64,000 nucleotides of DNA, taken from contig CM059196.1 in NCBI GenBank assembly GCA_030323885.1, positions 42,493,798 through 42,557,797 on the forward strand. Direction: 5' to 3'. The notes below the pieces were generated by a model. That model saw only the letters and a list, made by a program, of their open reading frames with translations, made no database searches and had not been told where the DNA came from. This DNA comes from Branchipolynoe longqiensis (lineage: Eukaryota; Annelida; Polychaeta; Phyllodocida; Polynoidae). Both the position numbers and the translations under genes were made by a program. Within the stretch, counting starts at the first letter, position 1; each line of letters opens with the position of its first letter. Below, one piece after another: positions 1 to 9,175 of the stretch.

Positions 1-104
1 GTCACACTGCGGGTGTCACAAAGTCAGTGGCAGCTCCATCCCCTCCAAACCCTCTCAAGTCTTTGACACTGCCAGCATCGCTTGCTGTCACTAGTTTCAG
101 TCTT

Positions 105-215
105 TTAAAGTTGCATAATCTGCTGGTTTTGTATTTCTGACATAATCTTTAGATAAATAAGTATGTTGACCTTCATGAACTGCTTCAGTTTCGCTTGGTG
201 TAATTTAAAAAAAAA
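105..215 (+). mobile_element. TTAA-MITE fragment (left end)
   Basis: The stretch begins TTAAAGTTGCATAATC and runs through 'gtatttctgacat' and 'agataaataagtatgttgac', matching the left third of the TTAA-MITE family seen intact at 35475-35830. The remainder is missing, and SINE-A follows at once. It is a non-coding relic. Confidence 0.7.
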
Positions 216-231
216 TCATAAATAACTACTT

Positions 232-585
232 TTTGGTTGGTTGGCGGTTGGAGTTTTAGGTCCTGGCAACATATATGGTCATATCAGGACTGGTATGCAT
301 GACTTGTGACAGTGCACACTAATGGTGACTTTATAGTGCTGCCCCACTGGGAAACCAGGCTGCCAGCACCATGACCCAATATCCCACTCAGTCAGATTAT
401 CCCGATATTGAGGCAACCAGTCCTTGTCATATACTAATAATGCTGAGCAACTGGCTAGGAAGCGACGAGTATCAATTTTTAAGTAATTGATTTGTCACAA
501 CCAGGTTTCGAACACGTGGCTTTGAATCCCACAATCTACCAAAACGGGAAATGGACGCTCAACCCATTTGGCTATCCCACCTGGT
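232..585 (-). mobile_element. SINE-A copy
   Basis: Reading the minus strand, a tRNA-like head with an A-box-like 'tagccaaatgggttgagcg' is followed by the SINE-A body (acttgt...gcttcctagc, cagcattattag, gtgactgagtggga, gcactataaagtc, ggtcatatcaggac). The copy is diverged: the B box reads TTCAAAGCC and the 3' tail is rearranged. It belongs to the most numerous dispersed repeat of the window. Confidence 0.85.
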
Positions 586-1295
586 ACTACTTTATGATGA
601 TCTTTGATGCGAAAGCGCATAGAATAAATCTGTTGTGCTCACCTGATGCACTGCATTGCTTTGTTTACCCATGTTTGATGCTAATCAGCGTAGTGCAGGT
701 GCATCAAAACTGAAAACTACACTGGTACCCATGGAATGCTGGACATTATAGATGCATGAATCGCTGCAGAGTAACTCAGGAGGCAATTTTCAACTACACT
801 AACCCCTGTGACACGTGACATTATTTCCGGTGTTCAATTCATGTTCTAATACATTGACATAGGATTCCTCAGAAGCAGTTATTAATGAGGTCACCAGTCT
901 CATAGATTGATTAGACATGATCAAATCTGGCTAACTCTTTTGATTTTGAAAAGATTATTGAACTTTAAGTAAGAATATTATTATACTTACGTTGGATTAC
1001 AAAAGTTACACTATTTCCTCTTGTTGTTATGGTCATCAACTCTCACAGAACTCACTCACCTGAAAGAGTGAAGCAAAACTGAATTTGAAAGATTGCTGCA
1101 GGAGACATATTTGCACTGAGATGCAACAACAACATAATTAATTTATGGAGAAATACACACAGGATTAATCAAATAAGCAACAGTTTAACAAAAGAGCAAA
1201 ACAATAACGATGGTCTTATTAAACAGTAATATTGTCGGCTCAACATATTCACATTGACGTAGCGAACCCACATGTTGCAGTAGGACCGTTGTGAT
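586..1295. other. no gene recognised
   Basis: AT-rich intergenic DNA. I see no conserved coding frame, tRNA fold or terminal repeat. Short open frames here have no recognisable domain. Confidence 0.5.
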
Positions 1296-1436
1296 TCAGT
1301 GCCTACTAACAATTGTTGTTATGTTAAATTTGCATGGTCCGACCTACTATAATTATTTCTAAACCAAAATATTTACCTACATCTGTCCACATGTTGAAGT
1401 TACATCGCCTGATGTAGCATAATATTTCAAAATTAA
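1296..1436 (+). repeat. two units of a dispersed ~68-bp tandem repeat
   Basis: Two degenerate units share the framework 'gttaaatttgcatggtccga', 'taattatttctaaacc' and 'acctacatctgtcc'. The same monomer forms arrays at 4439-4556, 4824-4880 and 5851-6128. It is probably a satellite or an internal array of an unidentified element. Confidence 0.7.
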
Positions 1437-1480
1437 TTTGGAGGAACGAACGAGACTTTATTCAAAGTGTGTGTGTGTGT

Positions 1481-1493
1481 GGGGGGGGGGGGG
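1481..1493. repeat. TG microsatellite and poly-G tract
   Basis: A short (TG)n runs straight into a homopolymeric G run, a combination that recurs at about 3730, 14265, 19457 and 41333. Confidence 0.9.
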
Positions 1494-1539
1494 AATAAAA
1501 CACATTTAAAACAGAGACATGTTTGTTAATAGCTGAACA

Positions 1540-1980
1540 ACGGCAGTTGACATAATAAATTAAAAACAAAAGTCTATGAAATAATCAATTAATAACAAAG
1601 GTGGTTGAAATAATATTAAAAACAAGAGCGGATGAAATAATAAATTACTAATAAAAGCACTTGAAATGATAAAAGAAATAAATAAACGATTGGAAATGAG
1701 AAAGAAACCAAATGGAACATATGAAAAAAAATCATAACAAAGTCAGTCGAAAAAATACAGTCAGAGAACTAGCGATTGAAATAAAAGAATTCATCACAAA
1801 AACAGCTCCAATATAAAAAGGAAACACCTCATAAGAAAAAGGAGTCTAAAAGAAATTGCTAAGAGTATGTGAAATAATAAAAAATCAATCAAAGAAAACC
1901 CTTAGAATTCTTTTAAAAAGCTAGTGAAATAACGAAATGATAAAAGCATTAAAATAATTTCTACCAAAAAGCGGTTGAAA
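1540..1980. repeat. A-rich degenerate minisatellite
   Basis: Motifs such as 'gaaataataaatta' followed by 'aaaagc(a)gttgaaat' recur roughly every 30 bases with heavy divergence. There is no coding signal. Confidence 0.6.
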
Positions 1981-2139
1981 AGAGGTGAATATGATCCCGT
2001 ATCACGTCTATCTTCTCGCACTGCACGCACAATTAAACACAAACTCAGAGTGAGATAAATAAATCATTCACTCGGATCACTTTTTTCTTTCTATTCTGTG
2101 TGTACCATTGAACCATGAATGGATATTTATTTTAAACCA

Positions 2140-3440
2140 GTCCCCCTTCACCTCTCAACTTTCACCCCCACCTCTTCCCCTTGTCTCTCCCACCTCTTCC
2201 CTCTCCTCCCCCACCTCTCTCTCCCACCTCTTCCCTCTCCTCCCCCCACCTCTTCCTCCTCCTCCTCCCACCTCCTCCCCGCACCTCTCCCTCCCACCTC
2301 TTCCCCTCCATCCTCCTCCCACCTCCTCCCAGCTCCTCCCCGCACCTCTCCCTCCCACCTCTTCCCCTCCTCCTTCGTCCTCCTCCCACTTCCTCCCACC
2401 ACCTCTCCCTCCCATCCCTTCTCCCTCCTCCTCCCCCCTCCTCCCTCCCACCTCTTCCCTCTCCTCCCCCCACCTCTACCCCCTTCTCCTCCGTCCTCCT
2501 CCCACCCGCCCACCTCTCCCTCCCACCTCTTCCCCCTCCTCCTCCGTCCTCCTCCCACCCCCACCTCTCCTTCCCACCTCTTCCCCCTCCTCCTCCCACC
2601 CCCACCTCTCCCTCCCACCTCCCCACCCTCCCCTCCACCTCCTCCCCGCACCTCTCCCTCCCACCTCTTCCCCTCCTCCTCCCCTCCTCCTCCCACCCCC
2701 ACCTCTCCCCTCCCACCCTTTCCCCCTCCGTCCCCTCCTCCCACCTTCTCCCCCACCTCTCCCTCCCACCTCTTCCCCCCCTCCTCCTCCTCCTCCCACC
2801 CCCCCTCTCCCTCCCCCTCTCCCCCTCCGTCCCCCTCCCACCTCCACCGCCCACCTCTCCCTCCCACCTCTTCCCCCTCCTCCTCCATCCTCCTCCCACC
2901 CCTCACCTCTCCTTCCCACTCCTCCTCCATCCTCCTCCCCCCACCTCTCCTTCCCACCTCTTCCCCCTCCTCCTCCGTCCTCCTCCCATCCCTCACCTCT
3001 CCCTCCCACCTCTTCCCCTTCTCCTTCGTCCTCCTCCCACCTCCTCCCCCCACCTCTCCCTCCCATCCCTTCCCCCTCCTCCTCCGACCTCTACTTCCCT
3101 CCAGCTCTCTCTCCCCTCCTCCACCGTCCTCCTCGAACCTCTACCCCTTCCTCCCTCCACCTCATCCTCCCACCTCTTCAAACCCCACCTCCTACTCCGA
3201 CCTATTCCCCCCCCCCCCCCCCCATCAACTGCCCCCGTCCTCCCTCCCGCCCCCTTCTCCCCCATCCCCTCCCCCACCTCCTCCAACGTCCTCAACCTCC
3301 TCCACTTCTCCTCCCACACCTCATTCTAGTCCATTTCTTGCCCCCTCTTCCCATTCCCCTCCCTTCACCCATTTCCTCATTTGCTCTCCCCTCCCGCACC
3401 CCTCCACCTCCCCACCCCATCACCACCATCCTACTCCCAA
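2140..3440. repeat. 1.3-kb polypyrimidine minisatellite (CCTCCTCC/CCACCTCTTCCC)
   Basis: The plus strand is almost purely C/T for 1.3 kb, built from 'cctcctcctcccacc' and 'tctccctcccacctcttccc' modules. The reverse strand is therefore a purine mirror able to form triplex DNA. Long Pro/Ser/Leu-rich frames on plus and Gly/Glu/Arg-rich frames on minus are open only because the composition lacks stops. They overlap in several frames and carry no domain, so I do not call genes. Confidence 0.95.
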
Positions 3441-3866
3441 CCCCCACATTGAACTCATACAAACCAGGGTCATAAAATTAACTCCCACTAAATATCATAG
3501 CATTATGAAAGGGACAAATAATGATGACCAAAAAAACCCCAAAAAACTGTCAAGCGGCAGTTCAGCACAAACTAGGTCAGTCGCCAATCAGACAGCCGTG
3601 ACCCAGATTCAGGGGACCTTGCACAAATAGCGTGACCTTGGCTATTGGCGAACACCTGTCTACTAGAAGCGGGCCTGCAGCCAGGCGACTGTCTGACCGG
3701 GGTCTCGTGTTTACTTTTCTACTTGTTTATTGTGTGTGTGGGGGGGGGGGGGGGCGGGGGCGGTCCCCTTTCTAATGCCAGTCAGACAACATCCGTCGTT
3801 CGCGCTATTCAATGAACAACTTTAACCTGCCAACTCCATTGATGTAAAAGGTGCTACTTTTCACAA
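3441..3866. other. no gene recognised
   Basis: Mixed-composition DNA with a poly-G run near 3740-3760. No domain, RNA gene or element boundary was recognised. Confidence 0.5.
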
Positions 3867-3995
3867 CCTACCCAGGTGCTCAGCATTATTAGGATATAGC
3901 AAAGACTGGTTGGCTCAATATCAGGATAATGTGACTGGGTGGGATATCAGGTCATGGTGCTGGCAGCCTGGTCTCCCTGTGAAGCAACACTATAA
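3867..3995 (+). mobile_element. SINE-A, left piece of a split copy
   Basis: The body segment from the 'ggtgctcagcattattagg' module to 'gcaacactataa' is on the plus strand. It stops exactly where a second SINE-A has inserted and resumes at 4344. The 9-bp duplication ACACTATAA sits at 3987-3995 and 4344-4352. Confidence 0.88.
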
Positions 3996-4343
3996 CATGT
4001 TTTGTTGTTTGTTGTTGTTTTATGTCCTACCAACATCTAAGGTCATATCAGGACAGGTACCGACTTGTGACAGTGCGCACTCATGGCAACTTTTATAGTG
4101 CTGCCCCACTGGGAAACCAGGCTGCTGCATCATGACCTGATATCGCACTCAGTCACATTATCCTGACACTGAGCCAATCAGTTCCTGCCCTATCCTAATA
4201 ATGCCGAGCGCCGGGCAAGGAAGTGACAAGTATCAATTTTTAAGTGATTGGTTTGACTCGACCAGGGTTCGAACCCACGAGCCGCGATCGACCAGCACGG
4301 GAGACGGGCGCTCGAACTCATTCGGCAATCCCGTCTGGTCGAC
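3996..4343 (-). mobile_element. SINE-A inserted into another SINE-A
   Basis: A full-length minus-strand copy: head (gacgggattgccgaatgag, B box GGTTCGAACCCTGG), body and a 3' end rich in 'aacaacaaacaac'. It is flanked on both sides by ACACTATAA, a target-site duplication of the length expected for LINE-driven insertion. The host copy is in opposite orientation, so the locus could form a long hairpin. Confidence 0.9.
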
Positions 4344-4411
4344 ACACTATAAAAAGTTGCTATGAGTGAACATTGTCACAAGTCGGTACCCGTCCTGATA
4401 TGACGTTAGGT
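4344..4411 (+). mobile_element. SINE-A, right piece of the split copy
   Basis: Continues the 3867-3995 copy (actataaaaagttgc, 'catgagtg'-like, ggtacccgtcctgatatgac) after the nested insertion. Confidence 0.85.
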
Positions 4412-4438
4412 GGCTTCATGGATTACCGTGAGCATGGT

Positions 4439-4556
4439 CGTGATGTTAAAGTTAGGCATGGTCCGACGTAACATAGCTATTTCTAATCCAAAATGATTAC
4501 CTTCTTTTGTCCTGATGATAAAGTTGCATGGGCCAACATAACTGCATGGGCCAACA
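4439..4556 (+). repeat. ~68-bp tandem repeat units
   Basis: Units with 'gttaaagtt..gcatggtccg', 'atttctaatccaaaatg' and 'tttgtcctgatg', as at 5851-6128. The array is interrupted by the H-MITE at 4560. Confidence 0.7.
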
Positions 4557-4559
4557 TAA

Positions 4560-4823
4560 TGGCCGGTGCACACCTACCGTTTACGATTCGCGCACTAAAA
4601 CTCGCGACTCGACCCGACCCGCTTAAAACTGAAAACGGGCCGATTCGTTTTTCGAATCGCGAATCGCAATCGTAAATGGCCGCTTTTAGCACTAAAAACT
4701 TAGTTTTATGCGCGAATCGCATGCGTCTAGTGTGCTAGGGGGTCGCACACCTAACGATTTTTGGGCAGTTTTAGATCGTATACGGTAGGTGTGCGCGGAA
4801 AAACAGTAGGTGTGCACCGGCCA
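4560..4823 (+). mobile_element. H-MITE copy 1 (Harbinger-like)
   Basis: A 264-bp element with inverted ends TGGCCGGTGCACACCTACCG and its complement, and internal palindromic modules (gattcgcgcactaaaactcg, gcagttttagatcgta). It is flanked by TAA at 4557-4559 and 4824-4826. A 3-bp TWA target duplication is characteristic of PIF/Harbinger. It is non-autonomous, with no coding capacity. Copies also lie at 9592-9845 and 52017-52280. Confidence 0.85.
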
Positions 4824-4880
4824 TAACGTAAACGTTTCTAACCAAAATATTTACCTCCATTGCCATATAATATTTCTGGA
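4824..4880 (+). repeat. ~68-bp repeat unit resumed after the H-MITE
   Basis: 'gtttctaaccaaaatatttacctcc' continues the array broken at 4557, and then breaks again at about 4878. Confidence 0.6.
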
Positions 4881-5850
4881 TGCCCGGCCGCATGAACACC
4901 AGATAATACTACACAATTCTCCCCTTCATCTCACTCCCTGATGCATCCCTTAAACAACCCTTCTACAAACTCCTAAGGAATAAAAGGAAGACAAGTCACA
5001 CAGATAAACAGTGGTGAAATTGTGCTTTAATGGCATCAACTCCTGTCCACCTCCTAGTGGCCTATCACCCACACCCCTTACCTTCTGTTCACACAGAATC
5101 TCATTACTAATTTAGCCTGTATAAGAATAAATGCATACAGCCCATTGAACCGGAGTCCCTTGGGTGTTGCACTCAACTCAATTTAGATATATGAATTTGC
5201 CTAGCATCAGACAGCGTGTCTGGGGTCCCTGCTCTAGAGAAGGTGTGTCTCACTCCAGAGCCAGGAGTAGAGTGATCTCTCTTCAGTGTGTCTGAAGCAG
5301 AGTCTTGAATAATTAATGAATCTCAGAATGAGGATAATGTGGTCAGAGGGCCAAGAGGGCATAGGTGACTTGGCAGTCCCACAGTCAGCCAATCAGGCAC
5401 CCCCACAGCCGCGGTGGGAGCCACCCCCCAGTGGTGGTGGCTGTCACTCAACTCAGCTGCAGGTGGTGTTCTGGGTGCATATGCAAATTAGGCTGTGGTG
5501 GCCCCGCCCATGGTCATGGGAGGACAGGTAGTTGCAAACAGTTACAATAGATCTCTGTTAATATGACCTTTTCTCCAATTGCACTCTTTATGGGTGCATA
5601 GAGAACATGTCAATAATCATGTACTGTTTTCTTATATAGGAACATCTCTTACTTAATTTCAGGCATCATGTAGGAACATATATTTCACATGGCTTATATC
5701 ATGTCACAATGGGAGTGGGACATTATTGCTTTTATATTACATAACCTTGTCCCCACTCCGTCAACCAAGAAAAATAATGCTCTCTGCCAATATATAATTC
5801 TGAACTGAAAATCCGTATATTTTTGCAGCCAGTTGTATGGTGTGACCCAG
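4881..5850. other. ~970-bp unidentified insertion within the 68-bp array
   Basis: The segment separates two pieces of the same tandem array, so it is probably an inserted element. It starts near 'tgcccggccgcatgaac' and ends near 'gtatggtgtgaccca'. I see no paired terminal repeat, no clear duplication and no coding domain. A solo LTR is possible but unproven. Confidence 0.4.
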
Positions 5851-6128
5851 TATAATTCTTTCTAAATTAAGTGCCTACCAACAATTTTCGTTATGTTAAA
5901 TTTGCATGGTCTGACATAGTATAATTATTTCTAAACCAAAATATTGACCTACATCTGTCCACATGTTGAAGTTACATCGTCTGATGTAGCATAATATTTC
6001 TAAATTAAATGCTTTCCAACATGTCTCCTCATGTTAACGTTGTATGGTCCGACCTAGCATAAATATTTCTAATCCGAAATGCTTACCTACATTTGTCCTG
6101 GTGTTAAAGTTGTATGGTCCGACATAAC
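5851..6128 (+). repeat. array of ~68-bp tandem repeat (about four units)
   Basis: Four successive units carry 'catggtctgacatagtataa', 'catcgtctgatgtagcataa', 'tatggtccgacctagcataa' and 'tatggtccgacataacatag', spaced about 68-72 bases apart. tTRIM copy A is inserted in the last unit. Confidence 0.8.
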
Positions 6129-6165
6129 ATAGTGTCGTGGGGGTGATGAAAATGGGAAATACTGC

Positions 6166-6237
6166 GCCTAGAGCGGGACTCGAACCCACATCTCTTTGCA
6201 TTCCGGGCCAGTGTGCTAACCATTATACCACCTAGGC
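6166..6237 (-). other. tRNA-like (Gln-like) unit inside tTRIM A repeat 1
   Basis: 72 nt on the minus strand. The acceptor stem GCCTAG pairs with CTAGGC, the A box is TGGTGTAATGGTTAGCAC (one substitution in this copy), and the T arm GTGGG-TTCGAGT-CCCGC contains a B box. The 5' half closely resembles tRNA-Gln as I remember it. The anticodon arm does not fold well, so this is not a functional tRNA gene. A TTTT run about 20 nt downstream could end pol III transcription. The second repeat carries the same unit at 6485-6556. Confidence 0.75.
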
Positions 6238-6484
6238 TCCCTGATATCAATACACTCCCCACGCCTACCTGTCTATGTGGTTACTTGCCTGAGAGGTCAG
6301 TGCAGACCACTACACTCGTCCCCCTGGAATTGTAAGTCTTGTAATGCTTACAATTACATACATACAGGCAATGCACTAACACATACATACACAGGGTAGG
6401 TTCAACAACCATACAGCAAATCTTGTACAGGATCCTGATCACGGCAACCAGTGTCGTGGGGGTGATGAAAATGGGAAATACTGC

Positions 6485-6556
6485 GCCTAGAGCGGGACTC
6501 GAACCCACATCTCTTTGCATTCCGGGCCAGTGTGCTAACCATTACACCACCTAGGC
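6485..6556 (-). other. tRNA-like unit inside tTRIM A repeat 2
   Basis: Same 72-nt unit as at 6166-6237, with intact acceptor stem, A box and B box. Confidence 0.75.
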
Positions 6557-6637
6557 TCCCTGCTATCAATACACTCCCCACGCCTACCTGTCTATGTGGT
6601 TACTTGCCTGAGAGGTCAGTGCAGACCACTACACTAG

Positions 6638-7360
6638 GCTAAATATTTGGCAGGCATTAGAGCAGCTTCCATATACAGGTACGAGATGGGTGAAGAAAAC
6701 CACCAGTTGTTATTGTTAATTATATTTGTGTGTGATGCAGGTATTGCAGGTATAGCAATACCTCAGGGAGTTTGACGCCCCTGCCTTGCAGAGTTGCCAC
6801 TCCCTTGTGGTACAGGTTCTTGACAGAACCGAAGGCTAAGGGAGCAAACCCTAAACAGAAAACCATGTCACTGTGGCAGCATTAAGGGCGGTTGATGTAT
6901 GGAACTCCCAACCTCTCCCGACCAGCCACTGCAGGGACAAATAGTTTTGCGCCTGTCTTGACATGTTCTTGCCGGTGTGAAACCTCTATTTGCTCCCCCA
7001 GAGAGTGCCGCTGGTAACTTGCAAAAGCCAGCAGCACTTCAACACTTTTGCAGGCAGCTTTCATGAAATGCACAACCGCACAAAACACCATACCGGCTCG
7101 GTCGTCACCCGGGTTACCAAGGACCGCGCTGCTCGAGCTCATCTTCCATCGACAGCGGAAAATCAGCTAGGAGGATGATGTGATAAGTAAGTGGAGTGCT
7201 GTCGGTAGGTAGCTTTCTGTGCTTGCTATGTGCGGATGTTGTAACTAGGTAACTTTAGCTCATTTTAAATTGTTTTATTTCAAAGAACGAGACCCAGCCA
7301 GACGGCCTTTTAATTTGCTGCTGCGTGTATGCAACAATGCGACTTAGGATGATGCATAAA
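6638..7360. other. no gene recognised
   Basis: The 68-bp array resumes briefly ('ctaaatatttgg'), followed by moderately GC-rich DNA. The 86-codon minus-strand frame ending near 6882 shows no domain I recognise. Confidence 0.45.
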
Positions 7361-7962
7361 GGTAATGCCCCGGTTACATACACATTAGCGGACGTAGGTG
7401 GACGTAGTTGAACGTAGTGGAGGCTAACATAGTTGAACATGGTTGAACGTTGTTGAACGTGGTTGAACGTGGTTGAGCGTAGTTGAACGTAGTTGAACAT
7501 AGTTGAACATGATGTTAACTTGGTAATAACATGGGTGAGCCGTGATGTCTGATTACATTTTTGGACATGTTCAAAGAGCACTATGTTAGAGGCTGAATTT
7601 GTATCCATGATGCTAATGTACACTAGCATACTCTAGCATACTCTAGCATACTCTAGTGTACTCTAGTATACTCTAGCATACTCTAACATGCTCTAGCATA
7701 CTCTAGCGTACTTGGACGAAGACCTGGTCACATGGCCGTTAGTGGACATAGGTGAATGTAGTGGAGGTTAACGTAGTTGAACGTACTTGAATGTACCGGC
7801 ATCCATACCATAACTTATTTATCCGCACCATAACGTATTTATCTGTACCAAAACCTGCCGTACCGCAATGTATTTCAATGTAGTTCAACATACTTACCCC
7901 ACGTTTTACCCACGTTAGCCTCCACTACGTTCATCTACGTTAAACTATGTCCACTAACGTGG
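7361..7962. repeat. element built of subterminal short repeats
   Basis: The ends are roughly inverted: 'cattagcggacgtaggtgg' at the left, and 'ccacgttagtggacatag' on the minus strand at the right. The interior has 10-bp 'gttgaacgta' repeats (7405-7515) and 10-bp 'ctctagcata' repeats (7619-7712). A related fragment in the other orientation lies at 51815-51875. It looks like a MITE with subterminal motif arrays. No target duplication was determined. Confidence 0.5.
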
Positions 7963-8110
7963 TGGTGTTGGTGGTGTTGGTGTTGGTGGTGGTGGTGTTG
8001 ATGGTGTTAGTGGTGTTGGTGGTGTTGGTGGTGTTGGTGGTGTTGGTGGTGTTGGTGGTGTTGGTGGTGGTGTTACTGTTGGTGATGTTAGTGTTGGTGT
8101 TGTAGGACAT
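7960..8110. repeat. TGG/TTGGTGG trinucleotide-rich tract
   Basis: 'ggtggtgttggtggtg' is iterated. The minus strand reads as a Thr/Asn-rich frame that extends to 8374 through low-complexity DNA. I regard this as composition, not a gene. Confidence 0.85.
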
Positions 8111-8744
8111 GGTTTTGTTGGTGACTGATGTGGTGCTGGCATTTGGGGTTTTGTTCGTGTGAAATCTGGTGCTTGGGTGCTTTTTGTTGTAGGTGTTGGG
8201 CTGTGTTCTGGTATGTGGCGTGGGTGTAAAATATTGTGGTGGTGCAGGTTGTACTGATGGTGTGGGCTGTGTTGATGCAGGTTGTGAAGTGGGCTGTGTC
8301 GTTGATGTGGCTTGTGTTGTTGATGTGGCTCGTGTTGTTGATGAGGGTTGTGTTGTTGTATGATGTGTTCTCAATCAGACTTTCGGTTGCTGCACTATTG
8401 GTCTAGGATATTATCTTGCTGAGTGTTGCACTATTCATCCCGGGTCTAGTTGCTGATGGTTATATAATTGTAAGAGTATATATAGTCTAGGACTATCTTC
8501 TGTACGGATCAAAGTTACCGAACAGTTTTAACTCACTACTTACTTCTAGACGCGTATTCTGATCACCCAATGGCACCCCACTCCTTAAGAATGGGTCGAC
8601 AGAGCCCCCTGGCGGGCATTTCGTCACGTGGGTAATTATCTCCCCTTCGACCAATCACGTCCCGGTGTGCACACAGTGTAAAATTAAACCCGCTCAGACA
8701 GTGAGAGCGAAACACAAACATTAGCCGAGATGCCGCCTCAAAAT
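8111..8744. other. no gene recognised
   Basis: T/G-rich sequence up to about 8370, then unique DNA. No domain, RNA fold or element boundary was seen. The 9-bp duplication of the next SINE-A is at 8736-8744. Confidence 0.45.
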
Positions 8745-9085
8745 TATGTTTGTTTGTTGTTGTTTTATGTCCTAGCAACATCTAAGGTCATATCAGGACG
8801 GGTACCGACTTGTGACAGTGCACACTCATGGCGACTCTATAGTACTGCCCACTGGGAGACCAGGCCACCAGCACCATGACCTTATATCCCACTCAGTCAC
8901 ATTATCCTGACACTGAGCCAACCAGTCCTTGCCCTATCCCAATAAAGCTGAGTGCCTGGCTAGGAAGCGACACATATCAATTGTTAAGTCATTGGTTTGA
9001 CTTGACCCGGGTTCGAACCCATGATCCCACGGTCTACCAACATGGGAGACGGACGTTCCAACTCATTCAGCCATCCTGTCTGGTT
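8745..9085 (-). mobile_element. SINE-A, full-length copy with target duplication
   Basis: Well-preserved minus-strand copy: Leu/Ser-like head (aggatggctgaatgagttgg, B box GGTTCGAACCCGGGT), complete body, and tail 'aacaacaacaaacaaacat'. It is flanked by CCTCAAAAT at 8736-8744 and 9086-9094. This is the best template for the family's boundaries. Confidence 0.92.
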
Positions 9086-9175
9086 CCTCAAAATAGTCAG
9101 TGGTCAGTTCGTTAAATTGCCTTAGACTTCATTGTATATACATCTATTCCCACCATGTTCTGCTGGTGACCTGGG

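Larger units (their letters stand above)
6133..6633 (-). mobile_element. tTRIM copy A: miniature LTR retrotransposon with tRNA-like LTRs
   Basis: Two direct repeats of 182 bp (6133-6314 and 6452-6633) differ at two positions by my count and flank a 137-bp interior. In the sense (minus) strand each repeat starts TGTAGTGG and ends CACGACA, fitting the TG...CA rule. The interior starts 'c TGGTTGCCGTGATC', resembling a tRNA primer site, and ends with the purine tract AGGGGGACGAG directly before the 3' repeat. Flanks read ATAG and CTAG. There is no coding frame. The near-identity of the repeats implies recent insertion. The alternative reading is a tandemly duplicated SINE. Confidence 0.75.

Noticed and set aside
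2108..3630. Pro/Ser/Leu-rich plus-strand frames up to about 500 codons and Gly/Glu/Arg-rich minus frames
   Set aside because: Several frames on both strands are open at once across a pure polypyrimidine minisatellite. No domain, no splice structure.
4483..4722. Frames on both strands across the H-MITE
   Set aside because: They follow the palindromic MITE sequence, and the same frames recur in other H-MITE copies with stops.
7940..8374. 144-codon Thr/Asn-rich protein on minus
   Set aside because: Low-complexity TGG-repeat composition; no homologous domain.
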